Shown: positions 9,454 through 20,299 of the stretch, one piece after another
How positions within the stretch are numbered: the stretch's first letter is position 1
How the letters are laid out: each line of letters begins with the position of its first letter
DNA from: Corticium candelabrum
Lineage: Eukaryota; Porifera; Homoscleromorpha; Homosclerophorida; Plakinidae
NCBI RefSeq assembly: GCF_963422355.1
Contig: NC_085094.1
Span: forward strand, 7,265,270-7,329,269
Reading direction: 5' to 3'
DNA: 64,000 bases
The notes under the pieces: model-generated
What the model saw: the letters and a program-made list of their open reading frames with translations, nothing else
Database searches by the model: none
Told to the model about the DNA's origin: nothing
Made by a program: the position numbers and the translations under genes

Positions 9454-11394
9454 ATGAGTGATATGGCACATTTCTCTAAGCCATCTTCAAGCATTCGTGT
9501 CCTTGGGAGAAAGATACACGTGATAGGTTTCTTGTTGGTGGTGACAGTAGTGTGCGTGGCAGTGCTGACTCCAACCATGTTTCCTCGAGTTGTTATCAGC
9601 ACACCAAAACACAAGAAAAGACTTTACAGGAAACTGATGACAACCAATATGCCAATGAAAGTTTCTAGTCATGCATCTCTTAAGTCATCTGCTCTTGACA
9701 CGTTGACTTCAGTGAAGAATGACAATGCTGGTGTTTCTTCTATTATCTCACCTAACAACACGTCAAAGTCTTTTAACGAATTGGCCACACTATCACTACT
9801 TAATGCCAGCGTTTCTTTCACTAACAACACGTCTACGTCTTCTAGCAAATTGACCAACTTGTCACAACTCCTCTCGCATGAAGTGTCTCCAAAGTCCTCT
9901 CCACAAGTCAGTCGGTTAACGTCTGCGAGTAAGTCATTCTGGTCTATTGTGACGAAGGATATATTTGTAAACAGACCTTTTCACATTATGATGACTGCTT
10001 GTGATCAAAGTGGAAATCGAATGAATCAAGGTGACGACTTCCTTCGTCCTATTTTGAGCAGTGAAGTAAGAACGAGTCAGCAGAAAGTGACCATTCTGGG
10101 TGAGGTGAAGGATTTTGCTAATGGTTCTTATCTCATTACATTTCTTCCCTCTTGGACTGGACCTGCATACATTTATATTCAACTTTGGATGACCAGTCGT
10201 ACAGTGAGCATGATCGAAAGCAAGATACTACATTCTAACTATGTTTTCTTGTGTGCACTTGGACACAATTATGGCTATGATGTCTTGTACGCTGGCCCAC
10301 AAGCACGAGTGGATATATTGAAAAACGTCAAAACGGCCGGGAAGCGAAAAGATGGCGAACTAAGTTTATGTCGAATGGACTGGCAACCAAGTTTAGTAGA
10401 TTTCTCTAGCAAATCATGCAACATGTCGTTTCCTCCTAACTATCATTGGTATGGCACATGTGAAGGAGAACGAACTGGTGATTCGACTATGTGTCGTCCT
10501 CATCATTGGTGTGTTTTTCATCAGCAGATGGCTGCAACAAATAGCAGAGAAGTAGCAGCTAACAAACAAGGCATTGGCATTGTGTCAGGTGATGTACAAT
10601 CGGTAATAATTAGAGGGGACGACAAGAATTCTGTGGAGACAAATAGACTAGAGCCTTGCAAACCACAACCGTTGGTCGTTTCGAGAGGTTATTGGCGAGA
10701 CAAAGAATGGGTGAACCGAGACTGCTTATTCGCTTGCAACAGCAAAGAAAAATGGTGGAAGTATCTAGAAGGCAAGAATCTGTATCTGATCGGTGATTCT
10801 ACTGTAAGACAACTGTTCTCAGTTCTTATGGCAAGTGCAGGCATACAGGTACCAACAAATGGTGCATTTGTTCCACCCAAGTATAAAGACTATTCTATCA
10901 CGAAATACAAAGCTACAATTCATTATAGATTGCATGGTCTGCCTTTGCTGTCATCTCTCGCTCTCAATTTTGGAAAAGCTACGTATACAGCTGATACCAT
11001 TGATGATATTCCAGGAAATGAGAATGAAGTATTGATATTAAGTTGTGTACATCATTTGGTTTTGTTGCCTCCAAATGGATTTCGGGATCGTCTTCAACAA
11101 ATTCTGGCCGCAATTGGTCGACTTAGACAGAAAAGTTTGGGCAAAAACATCCCAATTATATTCCGAACAGCAAATCCTCGAAATTTTGATTCAGCTCGCA
11201 TTAATTCTTACCGTATCAGATGGTACAACAAGATTGCCATTGATACATTTACAGCTTCTAATCTGGGCATTGTTGTTTATGATATATTTGATATGTTTGC
11301 TGCTACTAACTTTATAGAACTCGTTCATTTGCCTGGTGGCATGATTGAGTTGGAGTTGTCTCAAATGTTCAGTTTACTTTGTCCAACTTGTTGA
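9454..11394 (+). CDS. NXPE/PC-esterase-like type II membrane protein, 646 aa
   Basis: An intronless ORF. The ATG at 9454 begins the protein; the frame also opens at a TTG just upstream, which I do not use. Order of parts: a short basic cytoplasmic N-terminus, one hydrophobic anchor at about residues 22-42, and a Ser/Thr/Asn-rich stem with several N-x-S/T sites (about 75-160). Next is a filamin-like beta domain (about 170-245, 'SYLITFLPSWTGPAYIYI'), then a Cys-rich linker, and a C-terminal SGNH/GDSL-type esterase domain with 'YLIGDSTVRQLF' (nucleophile Ser near residue 449). The ending 'HLPGGMIELELSQM' is typical of the NXPE family. The expected location is Golgi or cell surface; catalytic activity is not proven in many members. 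The usual DxxH pair before the final His reads ExxH here (His near 625). Neighbouring DNA is transposon remnants, so it stands alone. Confidence 0.85.
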   Translation: MSDMAHFSKPSSSIRVLGRKIHVIGFLLVVTVVCVAVLTPTMFPRVVISTPKHKKRLYRKLMTTNMPMKVSSHASLKSSALDTLTSVKNDNAGVSSIISPNNTSKSFNELATLSLLNASVSFTNNTSTSSSKLTNLSQLLSHEVSPKSSPQVSRLTSASKSFWSIVTKDIFVNRPFHIMMTACDQSGNRMNQGDDFLRPILSSEVRTSQQKVTILGEVKDFANGSYLITFLPSWTGPAYIYIQLWMTSRTVSMIESKILHSNYVFLCALGHNYGYDVLYAGPQARVDILKNVKTAGKRKDGELSLCRMDWQPSLVDFSSKSCNMSFPPNYHWYGTCEGERTGDSTMCRPHHWCVFHQQMAATNSREVAANKQGIGIVSGDVQSVIIRGDDKNSVETNRLEPCKPQPLVVSRGYWRDKEWVNRDCLFACNSKEKWWKYLEGKNLYLIGDSTVRQLFSVLMASAGIQVPTNGAFVPPKYKDYSITKYKATIHYRLHGLPLLSSLALNFGKATYTADTIDDIPGNENEVLILSCVHHLVLLPPNGFRDRLQQILAAIGRLRQKSLGKNIPIIFRTANPRNFDSARINSYRIRWYNKIAIDTFTASNLGIVVYDIFDMFAATNFIELVHLPGGMIELELSQMFSLLCPTC

Positions 11395-12381
11395 TTGGAT
11401 ATTGATGCGTTATCTAACATTTTATTTTATTTGAAATATAGGAACCTTTGATTCCCTAAATATCAGTCTACAGTACACCAAATGCTACCTCTTAGCTTTC
11501 GAAAGTTTCCGTATGTTTGACACTGCTACGCGAACTAGAGTCCATTCCCGAATAGGAGAATACGTGAGAAAAAACCCATATCTCCTGAAGCGTACTAGCC
11601 TCGGTATTCCAGTCTGTTTTCTGCACGTGATGGGAGGGAAGGGTGGGAGGAGAGAAGAAAGCAGTCTGGGGACAGCTCTCTTGCAATTGACTTCGGAAAT
11701 AGGCGGTATTCATCTTAATCGATAATTACCCGCGTTCATTAGGAATAGCAACAAGCACCAGATGGCTTGATCGTGGGATATTGCCAGACGCTGTTCGCTG
11801 CTAGCCGACTACAAACGAACGGGAGAACGTAGAAAATGATTGACTTTACTGAATCCGGTAGGGAGAAGGCAAAGACGTCGCGACCTCGTACTAAAATCGC
11901 TTAGCAAGCAGTTGAAGGGTCTCAAGGCTTCAAGTCGGAACAGCCGCTGCAATAGCTTTATCGTCTGGTATCGTCTGACAAGCATTCGCTGAGTTATCAT
12001 GTCATCAGGAGAGAAACACGTAGCGCGTCGCATTTGTGTTGGCTTCACCCCACTGTGCTATTATAGTCATCTGAGAATCGCTTGTAGGTAATTACAAAGT
12101 ATTCATTGACGTCGGCAGTTGTCTACAGCGCTGATTGGCCGTTTTTTTTACTTTCCGTATCACACGGGCTTGGCTCTGCCTACTCTTGCATTCTTCAAAG
12201 TCTTGCAAGATATCTTCAAAGTCACCCCTATAACTAGCGCCCATTACCCGAAAGCTGACGTGGACGTACTTTGAACTATGAATTCAGAGTTACCAACCAG
12301 GAATACTGAAAATGCGTGAGATCTATCAGTACTTATAATTAATAAAGTCTTATATATGCATATGGGCGTGGCCACAAATAA
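11395..12381. other. intergenic, no gene recognised
   Basis: Small ORFs on both strands (11492-11713 minus, 11513-11725 plus, 11809-12048 minus) overlap one another and show no domain. The first 50 bases are the AT-rich 3' end of the NXPE-like gene. Confidence 0.4.
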
Positions 12382-12656
12382 CTAAATGCCTAAATTTTTA
12401 CAAACAGTAAACTGTAGAGCTCTCCCGTTGAATCTGGATATGTACATGGTACAATGTACTTGGACTTCCGGATCCGGAAGTGGAAAGGGGGAGGGACTGG
12501 ATGGCGGACTGGATGCGCGGACTAGTAGTAGAATTGGCTGAATATCTTTGACAGCTTCAGAACTAGACTTGCCTGGAGTATCTAGATGAAAGACATTTTC
12601 ATCCTCTTGCTGGGTGTTCACTGTTGGTCGCTTCCTCGAGATCGCGTGGCGTAATA

Positions 12657-12815
12657 TTACCGGTGGTGTCATAGGGAATTTGACATCCCCTGTTTGTTGC
12701 ACCCCCCGAGCCGTATTCACTAGGGAATTTGGTATCCCCCAGCCATATTCTCTGAGGGTCTGAGGCACCCCTCTTGGCATCCCTTGGGGAATTTGGTATC
12801 CTCTACCATCATGTA
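12657..12815 (-). repeat. left array of about 35-bp repeats
   Basis: Four or so degenerate copies of a unit read as GGGAATTTGGTATCCC on this strand, separated by GC-rich CCGAGCCGTATTC-like spacers. It is the reverse-complement counterpart of the array at 14090-14405. Confidence 0.7.
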
Positions 12816-13354
12816 GGTAAATGATCAGTCGGCCGACGAACTACCGGTGCACTTCCAAGAAGTAATTGTGCGATGATGCTAGACGATCATGTGCCACTAT
12901 GCTGCAGAGTTCACGAACTGTCGGTGATGTCATTGTTTTTAGTAAGAAACACCGACTAGCCCATGCCATGCACAAGTTCTCGTACAAGATAAATCCAGTG
13001 CCGTCTAGCTGTGTTTACGTCTGGATTGTCTCTTATCATTTTCAATTAGTTCTACCATTCTAAGAAGTGTTGCAGAAACCGAGAGAAGCATATTACACTG
13101 TCTGAACTGTAGCAAGTCTAGCTAGGTGGAAGAAGTGACGTCTGCCGGCTGTGCGTAGGCTGTATGTTGATCTTTGCGTCATCATCTAGGTTAGATGGTG
13201 TCTGGTATTAGAATGACATCACCATGAGGTCGTGGAATCTGTTGCACTGGCACATGACCGTATATCGTCGCCTCGCTATGACTCATGGAAGTTCACGGGT
13301 AGTTGGTCAGTCGACTGATCATTTAGCTACATGATGCATTATAGCTAAATATAA

Positions 13355-13356
13355 TG

Positions 13357-13406
<50 letters not shown>

Positions 13407-13409
13407 CAT

Positions 13410-13458
<49 letters not shown>

Positions 13459-13500
13459 ATATATATATATATATATATATTATATAGATATAGATATATA
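13355..13500. repeat. (TA)n tract with internal palindromes
   Basis: Long TA runs are interrupted by short caps such as TATAATGCTATA and its complement (about 13350-13360 and 13404-13412), giving potential cruciforms. The ORF spelled with alternating I and Y across it is an artefact. Confidence 0.9.
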
Positions 13501-13562
13501 GATATATAGCCATGCATAGCCCTGAACGGATAATCAATTGTAGCTCTGAACACACAATGCTA

Positions 13563-13923
13563 GGTTCAACAGCAGAGAGAAGGCGTTGACTGTGGTGTGT
13601 TTGCTATTGCATTTGCTGTACATTTAGCTTTGGGAGACGATGTACCAAGCCTGAAATTCAACCAACCACGAATGAGAGAGCATCTGTACAAATGCTTACA
13701 TCAGAAGAAAATGACAGGTTTTCCGCAATGCGCCAAACAACTGCTAGACGCACTCCTAGACTTCGCCCATACCTACATAGAAATTTGCCGCAACTGTTTG
13801 ATGCCAGAAGAATGCGATGATACCGTGCGGTGTCAAAATTGTGAGGACTGGTTTCACGTTGGTTGTCTTCAACATGATCTACAACAACAAAGTGACAAAT
13901 GGCGCTGTGACAACTGTTTGTAA
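13563..13923 (+). pseudogene. Ulp1 protease C-terminus plus PHD finger (Ginger-type), 5' truncated
   Basis: The frame opens at 13563 directly after the TA-tract region. It encodes the end of a C48/Ulp1-type cysteine protease: 'QQREGVDCGVFAIAFAVHLA', with the oxyanion Gln and catalytic Cys context intact. After about 60 residues comes a complete C4HC3 PHD finger ('CRNCLMPEEC', 'CQNCEDWFHVGC', 'WRCDNCL') ending at a stop. The pairing of a Ulp1 protease with a C-terminal PHD finger is known from Ginger1-type DNA transposons. The same pair occurs at 55030-55799 in this window next to an integrase. The protease His/Asp half and all integrase sequence are missing, so this copy is a fragment. Confidence 0.75.
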
Positions 13924-14089
13924 GAACGCTGTGACTACAGTAGACGATATAGAGTCAATTGCTCTAACGAAGTTAACTAAAATAGATGTTTTGAGTCGCA
14001 AATTTAATTAGACAACAAACACGCAATTTGTAACATGTAATAGAGTTTAGAATGTCACATTTTTAGATGTGCGAAATTTTCATAATAAG

Positions 14090-14405
14090 TACGGCGCAGG
14101 AATGTCAAATTCTCTAAAAAGAATACGGCTCGAGAGATGCCAAATTTCCTAGGAAATACTGCCGGGGGATGCCAAATTCCCTAGGAAATACGGCTTGGGA
14201 TGTCAAATTCTCTATAAAATACCGCTCGGACATGCCAAATTCCCTAGGAAATGCGAATCGGGGTGTGCCAAATTTCCTGGGATTCCAAATTCCCTAGGAT
14301 ATACGGTTCGGGGATGCAAAATGTCCCGAAGGGATACCAAATTTCCTAGTGAATATGGCTCGGGGATACCAAATTCCCGGGGATGCCAAATTCCCTATGA
14401 CAGGC
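14090..14405 (+). repeat. right array of about 35-bp repeats
   Basis: About nine degenerate units with the core GCCAAATTCCCTAGGAAATA, each followed by CGGCTCGGGG-like spacers. Units vary by point changes and small deletions. The array is the mirror of 12657-12815 across the Ulp1-PHD remnant. Confidence 0.8.
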
Positions 14406-14410
14406 ATTTG

Positions 14411-15575
14411 CTTACCTAATATCGCACGCAGTAATATACGAGACTATTTTAAGCATTCTCGATTTCCGGACTAAATTATCGCCAGCGCAGGCATTTGGGA
14501 GTTCGGCTGTTGGTTATTCGTAATTATCGATCACTTTACCGCAGTCTCGCTAGATTTCATATTAGTTACTATCAGACACTACAGATTTTTACCTAGTCTA
14601 CGGTGTACCTACTGTACAGGTTCGCTAGAGGTACATGACTATAGTCGGCCTGGATCTAGTTTCAGCAATCTAAAAGTTGCGTGAGATCTGTGTTCCTTGC
14701 GTGTGAGCGTGGGACCTGTAGGAACTTGCGTGAGACTCACGCAAGTTGCGTGTGAATTGGCACCTCTGTGAATTGTTAAGCAAAACAGCTGTAGCTAGCA
14801 AGTTTATAGACTTTGCTGTACGTCATCTAGTCGGACAGAGCGTCGGCGATCGCTCACTTTTTGTCTAGCTAGGCGAACAAAGGCGTGTAAGATTTTTGTA
14901 TTTTCCGGTCTACGGCATCAGCTGACGCTGGTCTGTGTGGATTTGACCGAGTTTGTGTACGTCTAGTTGCGTTGTTGCGATTTCAATGTTTTGCACCGTT
15001 TCCGTGTTACCGTATACGGGACACGTGTGTCACCGTCGAGACGGTCACGTGGTTTTGTATTTTTTGTCTTTGGAGGCGTGTTTTATAGGTTTCAGCAGCC
15101 GCTGGCTCAGAACCGAGACGATGAGGCAGATGAATGATGAATCCTCCCCCACACGTCGTCCGTCACCGTTCCGTTTTAGCAGGGGTCTCTTTTGAGGTGT
15201 CCTGTTGGTTGTTCTCTTCTTCTTTGTGTTGCTCCTTTCTTCTGCATCGGGACGAGGTGAATACCTGTAGTGTATGTGTGTTTGTGTGCGTGTACGAGGG
15301 TGTGTAGTGGTAGGTGTTTGGAAGAGGCTGTATCCGTAGGTGTGGATTAATTAATTGCTGTCTAAAGTTATGCATTATTTGTGATTAAGTGTGTTTAGAT
15401 GTATGTTGTTATCTTGTTATTTAGTTCATGTGAATGTATTATTATTTGTTATTTATTATATTAAGTCTCTGTATATATGTATGTGTGTATTCTGTATTTA
15501 TGTTGTTATTTATATTTGTGTTTGGGTCCTATGTATTATTTTGTAGAACTTATGTTGTGTATTTTCAAGTGTTCA
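14411..15575. other. no gene recognised
   Basis: Contains short palindromic stretches (for example TTGCGTGAGACTCACGCAA near 14728-14746) and isolated ORFs without domains (14953-15195 plus, 15163-15375 minus). From about 15250 the sequence becomes TG/TA-rich and runs into a (GT)n array. Confidence 0.4.

Positions 15576-15579
<4 letters not shown>

Positions 15580-15629
<50 letters not shown>
15580..15629. repeat. (GT)n microsatellite
   Basis: About 24 uninterrupted GT units. The CVCVCV and HTHTHT frames are artefacts of the repeat. Confidence 0.95.
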
Positions 15630-15633
<4 letters not shown>

Positions 15634-16146
15634 TTGTGCATGTCTCATCGGATTTGATTTGCTCTGTAGGCGACGGGGAGACACTCGAAGGTGGAGAACG
15701 TCTGTGAGGTATGCTTGTGAACCTGTGTTCAGCAAGTTAGGATGTAGTTGTACAATACACTTGTGCAACACATCCCTCCGTAATGACGGACTTATCTGGC
15801 GGGCAATGCCTTGACCCGTAGACACCAGAAATGAGGCCGAGAAGAGTTAGAGACGAGGGTTAGGGTTTCTCCCTTACCCACCACACAGTGGAATTTGCAC
15901 GCGACACAACCATTTGCCTTCAAGACCCGGAGGTGTCTAACGTGAAGACCTCAAATCTTATCTTCTAGTGTCAGCGTCCATAGGGTGACCAGCCTTGAAA
16001 GGTAAGCTCGCTGGTGTCCACAAAAGGGCTCAGGCTGCGTAGGTTCTCAAGTTGTGTGTGTCGACGTGTGCAAATGCCTCAATTGACCACTTTTGTTACC
16101 TTACCCGATGTGTTGCATTGGGATGCTTCTGGAGAAACATGGTGTG

Positions 16147-16209
<63 letters not shown>

Positions 16210-16869
16210 CGAAGCGAGCCTCTCGTCATGTCAATTGAGGTCGAGATATATTATATTTATATATTTATATATTTATGTATATATGCGTGCGTCAGCACTT
16301 GTCGTATGGATTTACGGCAAAACGAAGATTCAGATTGACAAAACGACGATGGCAGATAAATGCAATTTTGACTCCGCAATACATGCACTAGACGTTGAAT
16401 CAAGGGTCCCCTTTAAAGGGCTCGACACAATTACAATTTCTTGGCGAGAAAAGTGAAACAACTCTCGATTTCTCTCTTGTACACGACTAAAGAGCAAAGG
16501 AGACTGATGCGTGACAAACAGAATGGGAAGGAAAAGCTAAAACAAGAGAAAAGTCTGTTTTTGTGTTTCCGCGTGTTACTTTGACAGAAATTATTGCGGC
16601 GCAACCATTATCACGTGACTGTGCGACCAATGTTACATGACTATCTTAGTAAACGATCCAAGCGTGAACAAGAATGAAAGACAAAGCCAGAAGAAGAGCA
16701 ACTAACAGTCTGTTTTCTGAGTTCCCACATTTTTTGACAGAAATTATTACTACCTGAAGACGCAACCATTGTTACGCGAGTAAGTAAGACAGAACACCAT
16801 CGCTCGCCAAACACAATGCTAACCGAGCATTTACTAGCTGCTAAATGTATTCGTTTATTTTATATGATT
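15630..16869. other. non-coding stretch with a second (GT)n run at 16147-16207
   Basis: No domain-bearing ORF. A short frame at 16350-16456 starting 'MADKCNFDSAIHALD' has no splice sites or similarity I recognise. The GT run at 16147-16207 has about 30 units. Confidence 0.45.
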
Positions 16870-17056
16870 AGAGTCTGGGGTTAGAGTTTGGTTTACAGTC
16901 TAAGGTTAGGTTTATGGCAAGGGTTTAGGGTTGGGGTTGGGGTTAAGGTTAGGTTTAGGGTTTGGGTTTGGTCAGGGTTAGGGCTTGGGTAGATTTAGGG
17001 TTATGTTTAGGGGTATGTTTAGGGTCAGGGTTAGGGTTTGGGTTAGTGTTGGGGTT
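16870..17056 (+). repeat. degenerate telomere-like TTAGGG/TTGGGG tract
   Basis: About 190 bases rich in GGTTAGGG, GGGTTTAGGG and GGGGTTGGGG motifs, all in the same orientation, with around eight exact TTAGGG hexamers. TTAGGG is the ancestral animal telomere repeat, so this resembles an interstitial telomeric sequence. The degeneracy argues that it is not an active chromosome end. Confidence 0.7.
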
Positions 17057-17199
17057 AGGTTATAATCTATTGGTTGTCTATCTAATTGGTCTGACTAGAG
17101 TGACAACGGTGTGTTGGTCTATAGTCTGACTGTCTAGTTATTAGGCTAGATGTTGACAGGCTTAGTCGGAAGAATTATTCGTTGGGTCCAGTACTAATA

Positions 17200-18012
17200 C
17201 AGTCAGACCTCGTTATTCCGACCATATTGGTCTGGCTGCTTTTTGTCAGATTAGCGAGGGTGTCAGATTATCGGATAATCCGACATCAAGCCTCATTATC
17301 TAAGTTGTGGGACTAACAAGGGAAAGGTAAGAATGAAGCTCTTAATCTGCTGATAAACTCAATGACATGTGGTTACTTAAAATACAAATCAAATCTACGT
17401 TGCTGTGCAGGTATAACACTAATATGTTGCAGTTTACTATGCAAAGATGGGACAGCACGAGTCTCATCCTTTAAAGATAGGAAATCTTGTTCCATAAAGG
17501 TTGTTAATTAAAGTGTGAACTGCAACAAGTGCATCAGACAAGGTGACAGCAGGTGGTGGATCACTGTCTTCATCTTCATCTCTATCGTCCATATCTGTAG
17601 CAGTAACCAATTCCACAATTTCCTCATCAGTCAGGGAGTGGCCTGTTTCAGCATCTGAGTCAACACTGACTAAGTCACTGGCTGACATCTGATTGGGTAG
17701 ACTTCGGATTTTCTTGCTTGTAAATACAGATTTGGCGCTTCTGCTCTCCAGAGAGATACGCGCGTCTCCGCTTGGCAGCCATGCGTGCGACACGTGCAAT
17801 GCAAATATGACATTGTGCATTGCAAATATGACATTGTGCATGCGTATGTCGGATTAGCTAGCGATATTTTTGTGTCATAGTCGGAATCCGAGTGTCGGAC
17901 AAATGAGACCAAATCCAGTACAAAGTGATCCATGTAAATTGGTTTCACGTACATCTGTGTCAGAAAGTGCGGGTATCGGATTATCGAGTGTCGGAATAAC
18001 GAGGTCTGACTG
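17200..18012 (-). mobile_element. Tigger/pogo-type element remnant, 813 bp, TA target duplication
   Basis: The termini CAGTCAGACCTCGTTATTCC and its complement at the right end match the style of Tigger/pogo elements. TA lies on both sides (17198-17199, 18013-18014). The other satellite units have the intact site CACTAATAGTATGTCAG near 18304-18320, which confirms the insertion point. Inside, only the end of a transposase reading frame remains (17464-17841, minus). Confidence 0.85.
17464..17841 (-). pseudogene. C-terminal tail of a Tigger/jerky-type transposase
   Basis: The minus-strand frame encodes 'LTDEEIVELVTATDMD', a short acidic run, a Pro cluster and 'TLSDALVAVHTLINNL'. This order (acidic, PPP, then an amphipathic helix) is characteristic of the C-terminus of pogo/Tigger transposases and their CENP-B/jerky relatives. 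The CENP-B DNA-binding domain and the DDE domain are absent. Confidence 0.7.
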
Positions 18013-18960
18013 TAGTATGTCAGATAGAAGTCTGGCTGTCTGGCTAACAGTCTGATTGGGGTCTTGTCAGTCTAATTATCTGGTTTGTCAGGGTAGAACA
18101 TATACTGTCGTGTCGTTAGAGTCAAAGGGCGCAGACGAGGGCTTTAGCCTGAGTTGAGCTCTGTTATAATCTATTGGTTGTCTAATTAGTTGGTCTGACT
18201 AGAGTGACAACGGTGTGTCGGTCCATAGTCTGGCTGTCTAGTTATTAGGCTAGATGCTGACAGTTTTAGTCGAAAAGATTATATTAATCGGAAAAATTAT
18301 TTCTTGTGTCCAGCACTAATAGTATGTCAGATGAAAGTCTGGCTGTCTGGCTAACAGTCTGATTGGGGTCTTATCAGTCTAATTATTTGGTTTGTCAGAG
18401 TAGAGAATTATACTGTCGTGTCGTTAGAGTTAAAGGGCACAGACGAGGGCTTTAGCCTGAGTCGAGCTCTGTTATAAACTATTGGTTGTCTACCAAGTTG
18501 GTCTGACTAGAGTGACAACAGTGTGTCGGTCTATAGTCTGGCTGTCTAGTTATTAGGCTAGATGTTCGTAGTTGAAAAATTGTTTTGTGTGTTTTACACT
18601 AATAGTATGTCAGATGAGAGTCTAGCTGTCTGGCTAACAGTCTGATTGGGGTCTTATCAGTCTTCGTAATTATTTTGTTTGTCAGTGTAGGAAATTATAT
18701 TATCGTGTCTTTAGAGTCAAAGGGCACAGACGAGGGCTTATGCCCGAGTCAAGCTTTGCTATAATCTATTGGTTGTCTAACCGATTTGTCTGATTAGAGT
18801 GACAGCGGTGTGTCGTTCTACAGTCTGACTGTCTAAATGTTAGGTTAGATGTTGACAGTCTTAGTTGAAAAAATTATTATTATTGTGTGTCGTGTACTAA
18901 TAGTATGTCAGATAAAAGTCTGGCTGTCTGGCTAACAGTCTGGCAGGGATTTTGTCACTA

Positions 18961-19685
18961 TGTCGTGTAGTCTCCTCAGGGTTGTATCTGTTTTGTTTTG
19001 TGTTTTCCCAGGTGTCGTCTGGTTTCCGAGCTGTACGCTTTTCCTGTATGTTAGGCGAGTTCGGGCTTGTTTCGCTCGTTGGCTGGTTTCTGTGTGTGCC
19101 GCCTACCTCGCAGAGTGCTCGTGTCTATGGTGAGTGTGTCTCTTTCGTGTTTGCATTCGATGTTGTAGAGCTTGTGTTGTTTTTCGTCTAGCTATGAACG
19201 AGGTGTGCATTTGGATGGTGTGGATTGGGGCGTGTGGCTATATGTGAGTCTGGGTTTTGTGTACGTGTAGATCCGATCGATCCTGTCGTGGTCGTGTTGT
19301 TTTCGTCAAGGGTGGTCGGTCTGTGTCTCTGTCACTATCAGATTTTGTCTGTCTGTGTGAATTTTAAGTGTCAGAGTGGAGACATAGTCTGCCACTGTTA
19401 GAGTCCGTCTGCTTCCGGTTTGTCAGAGAGCAGACATACCCCGTTCCCTGCCAAACTTTGTCTGTCTACCTGTCTGTCTATCTGCACGTCTCTCTATTTG
19501 TACGGGTATCAGGTATCTGTCTATTTGTCTGTGTGGGGATGTCGTCTAAGATTGGGGGAGGGAGGAGAAACAATATTGATGGATAAACTGAAGATTAGAT
19601 AATAAACAAATTTATAATAATAATAAGTATAGAGAGGACAAGAAGTAAAAGAAGGTGGGAAGAAGAGAGAGGGTTGGGGAGGCCG

Positions 19686-19758
<73 letters not shown>

Positions 19759-20290
19759 GTGTGTGTTGTGTGTATTCTGACCTTGTGTTTGCTTGGGAGG
19801 TTGATGATGTCTCTTGTGTCTGTATTCCCTTGGTGTTGTGGATGGGTGTGGTGAGGTTCTCGTCGTGTCGGTGGTCGTATGTTGTCTTCTCCGATTAAGT
19901 GTCGTTGATGCCTTTTTTGAAGGGCCGTGATGTTTTCATTTGCATGTCGAATGTGAGGTGCTGACCTGGTCATTTCAACGAGGGTTGTTTGTATAGTTGA
20001 ATGCCTGCTCTATGGGCCAAGTGGGTTTGTCTCCTTTTGTACGGTGGTGTGTATTCTTTTCGAATGAGTTGTTTTTGGTTGTATCTCTTTTTTAATGTGG
20101 GGTCTGTGTCAATGTCTTCTGTTTGGACATGGATTCGAGATGTTTTTAGGAGCACATTTCGCTTAGGTTTCTAGTAGACTCGGATTCGATGAGATCAGTG
20201 CAAGTTCATACGAGCTAGAGACATGTGTATAGTCGAATTCATATATAGAGGACCTGATTAGGTAGTGTATTAGATACAGATTCGTATAGC
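18961..20290. other. GT-rich non-coding stretch with (GT)n at 19688-19753
   Basis: Strongly strand-biased (T and G rich on plus). It contains a 33-unit GT run. On the minus strand a semi-open frame runs through about 19860-20155, rich in Arg/His/Thr, and could be downstream sequence of the Penelope-like element, but no domain is visible. Confidence 0.4.
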
Positions 20291-20299
20291 GGTATTGTT

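Larger units (their letters stand above)
12382..14410. mobile_element. Ginger-related remnant bounded by inverted arrays of short repeats
   Basis: A Ulp1-PHD coding fragment at 13563-13923 sits between two arrays built from the same unit of about 35 bases (core ATGCCAAATTCCCTAGGAAA). The left array, about 12657-12815, reads in the opposite orientation to the right array, about 14090-14405, so together they form long repetitive terminal inverted repeats. An ORF on the minus strand (12382-12780) runs out of the left array into an Asp/Ser/Pro-rich stretch; it may be coding but has no recognisable domain. No integrase region is left in this copy. Exact ends and target duplications could not be fixed. 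Confidence 0.5.
17057..18960 (+). repeat. satellite of about 300-bp tandem units
   Basis: The phrase ATCTATTGGTTGTCT (or one mismatch) recurs at about 17069, 18171, 18475 and 18763. Each is followed by GTCTGACTAGAGTGACA and, further on, by AGTATGTCAGATGAAAGTCT and CAAAGGGCACAGACGAGGGC. Spacing is about 304 and 290 bases. The first unit is split by the element at 17200-18012. Units differ by scattered substitutions and small indels. No coding capacity. Confidence 0.85.

Noticed and set aside
14090-14405. Regular repeats that could suggest a CRISPR array
   Set aside because: Units are contiguous and degenerate with no unique spacers of constant length, no cas genes are present, and the genome is eukaryotic.
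16870-17056. True chromosome end
   Set aside because: The tract is short, degenerate and flanked on both sides by ordinary sequence.
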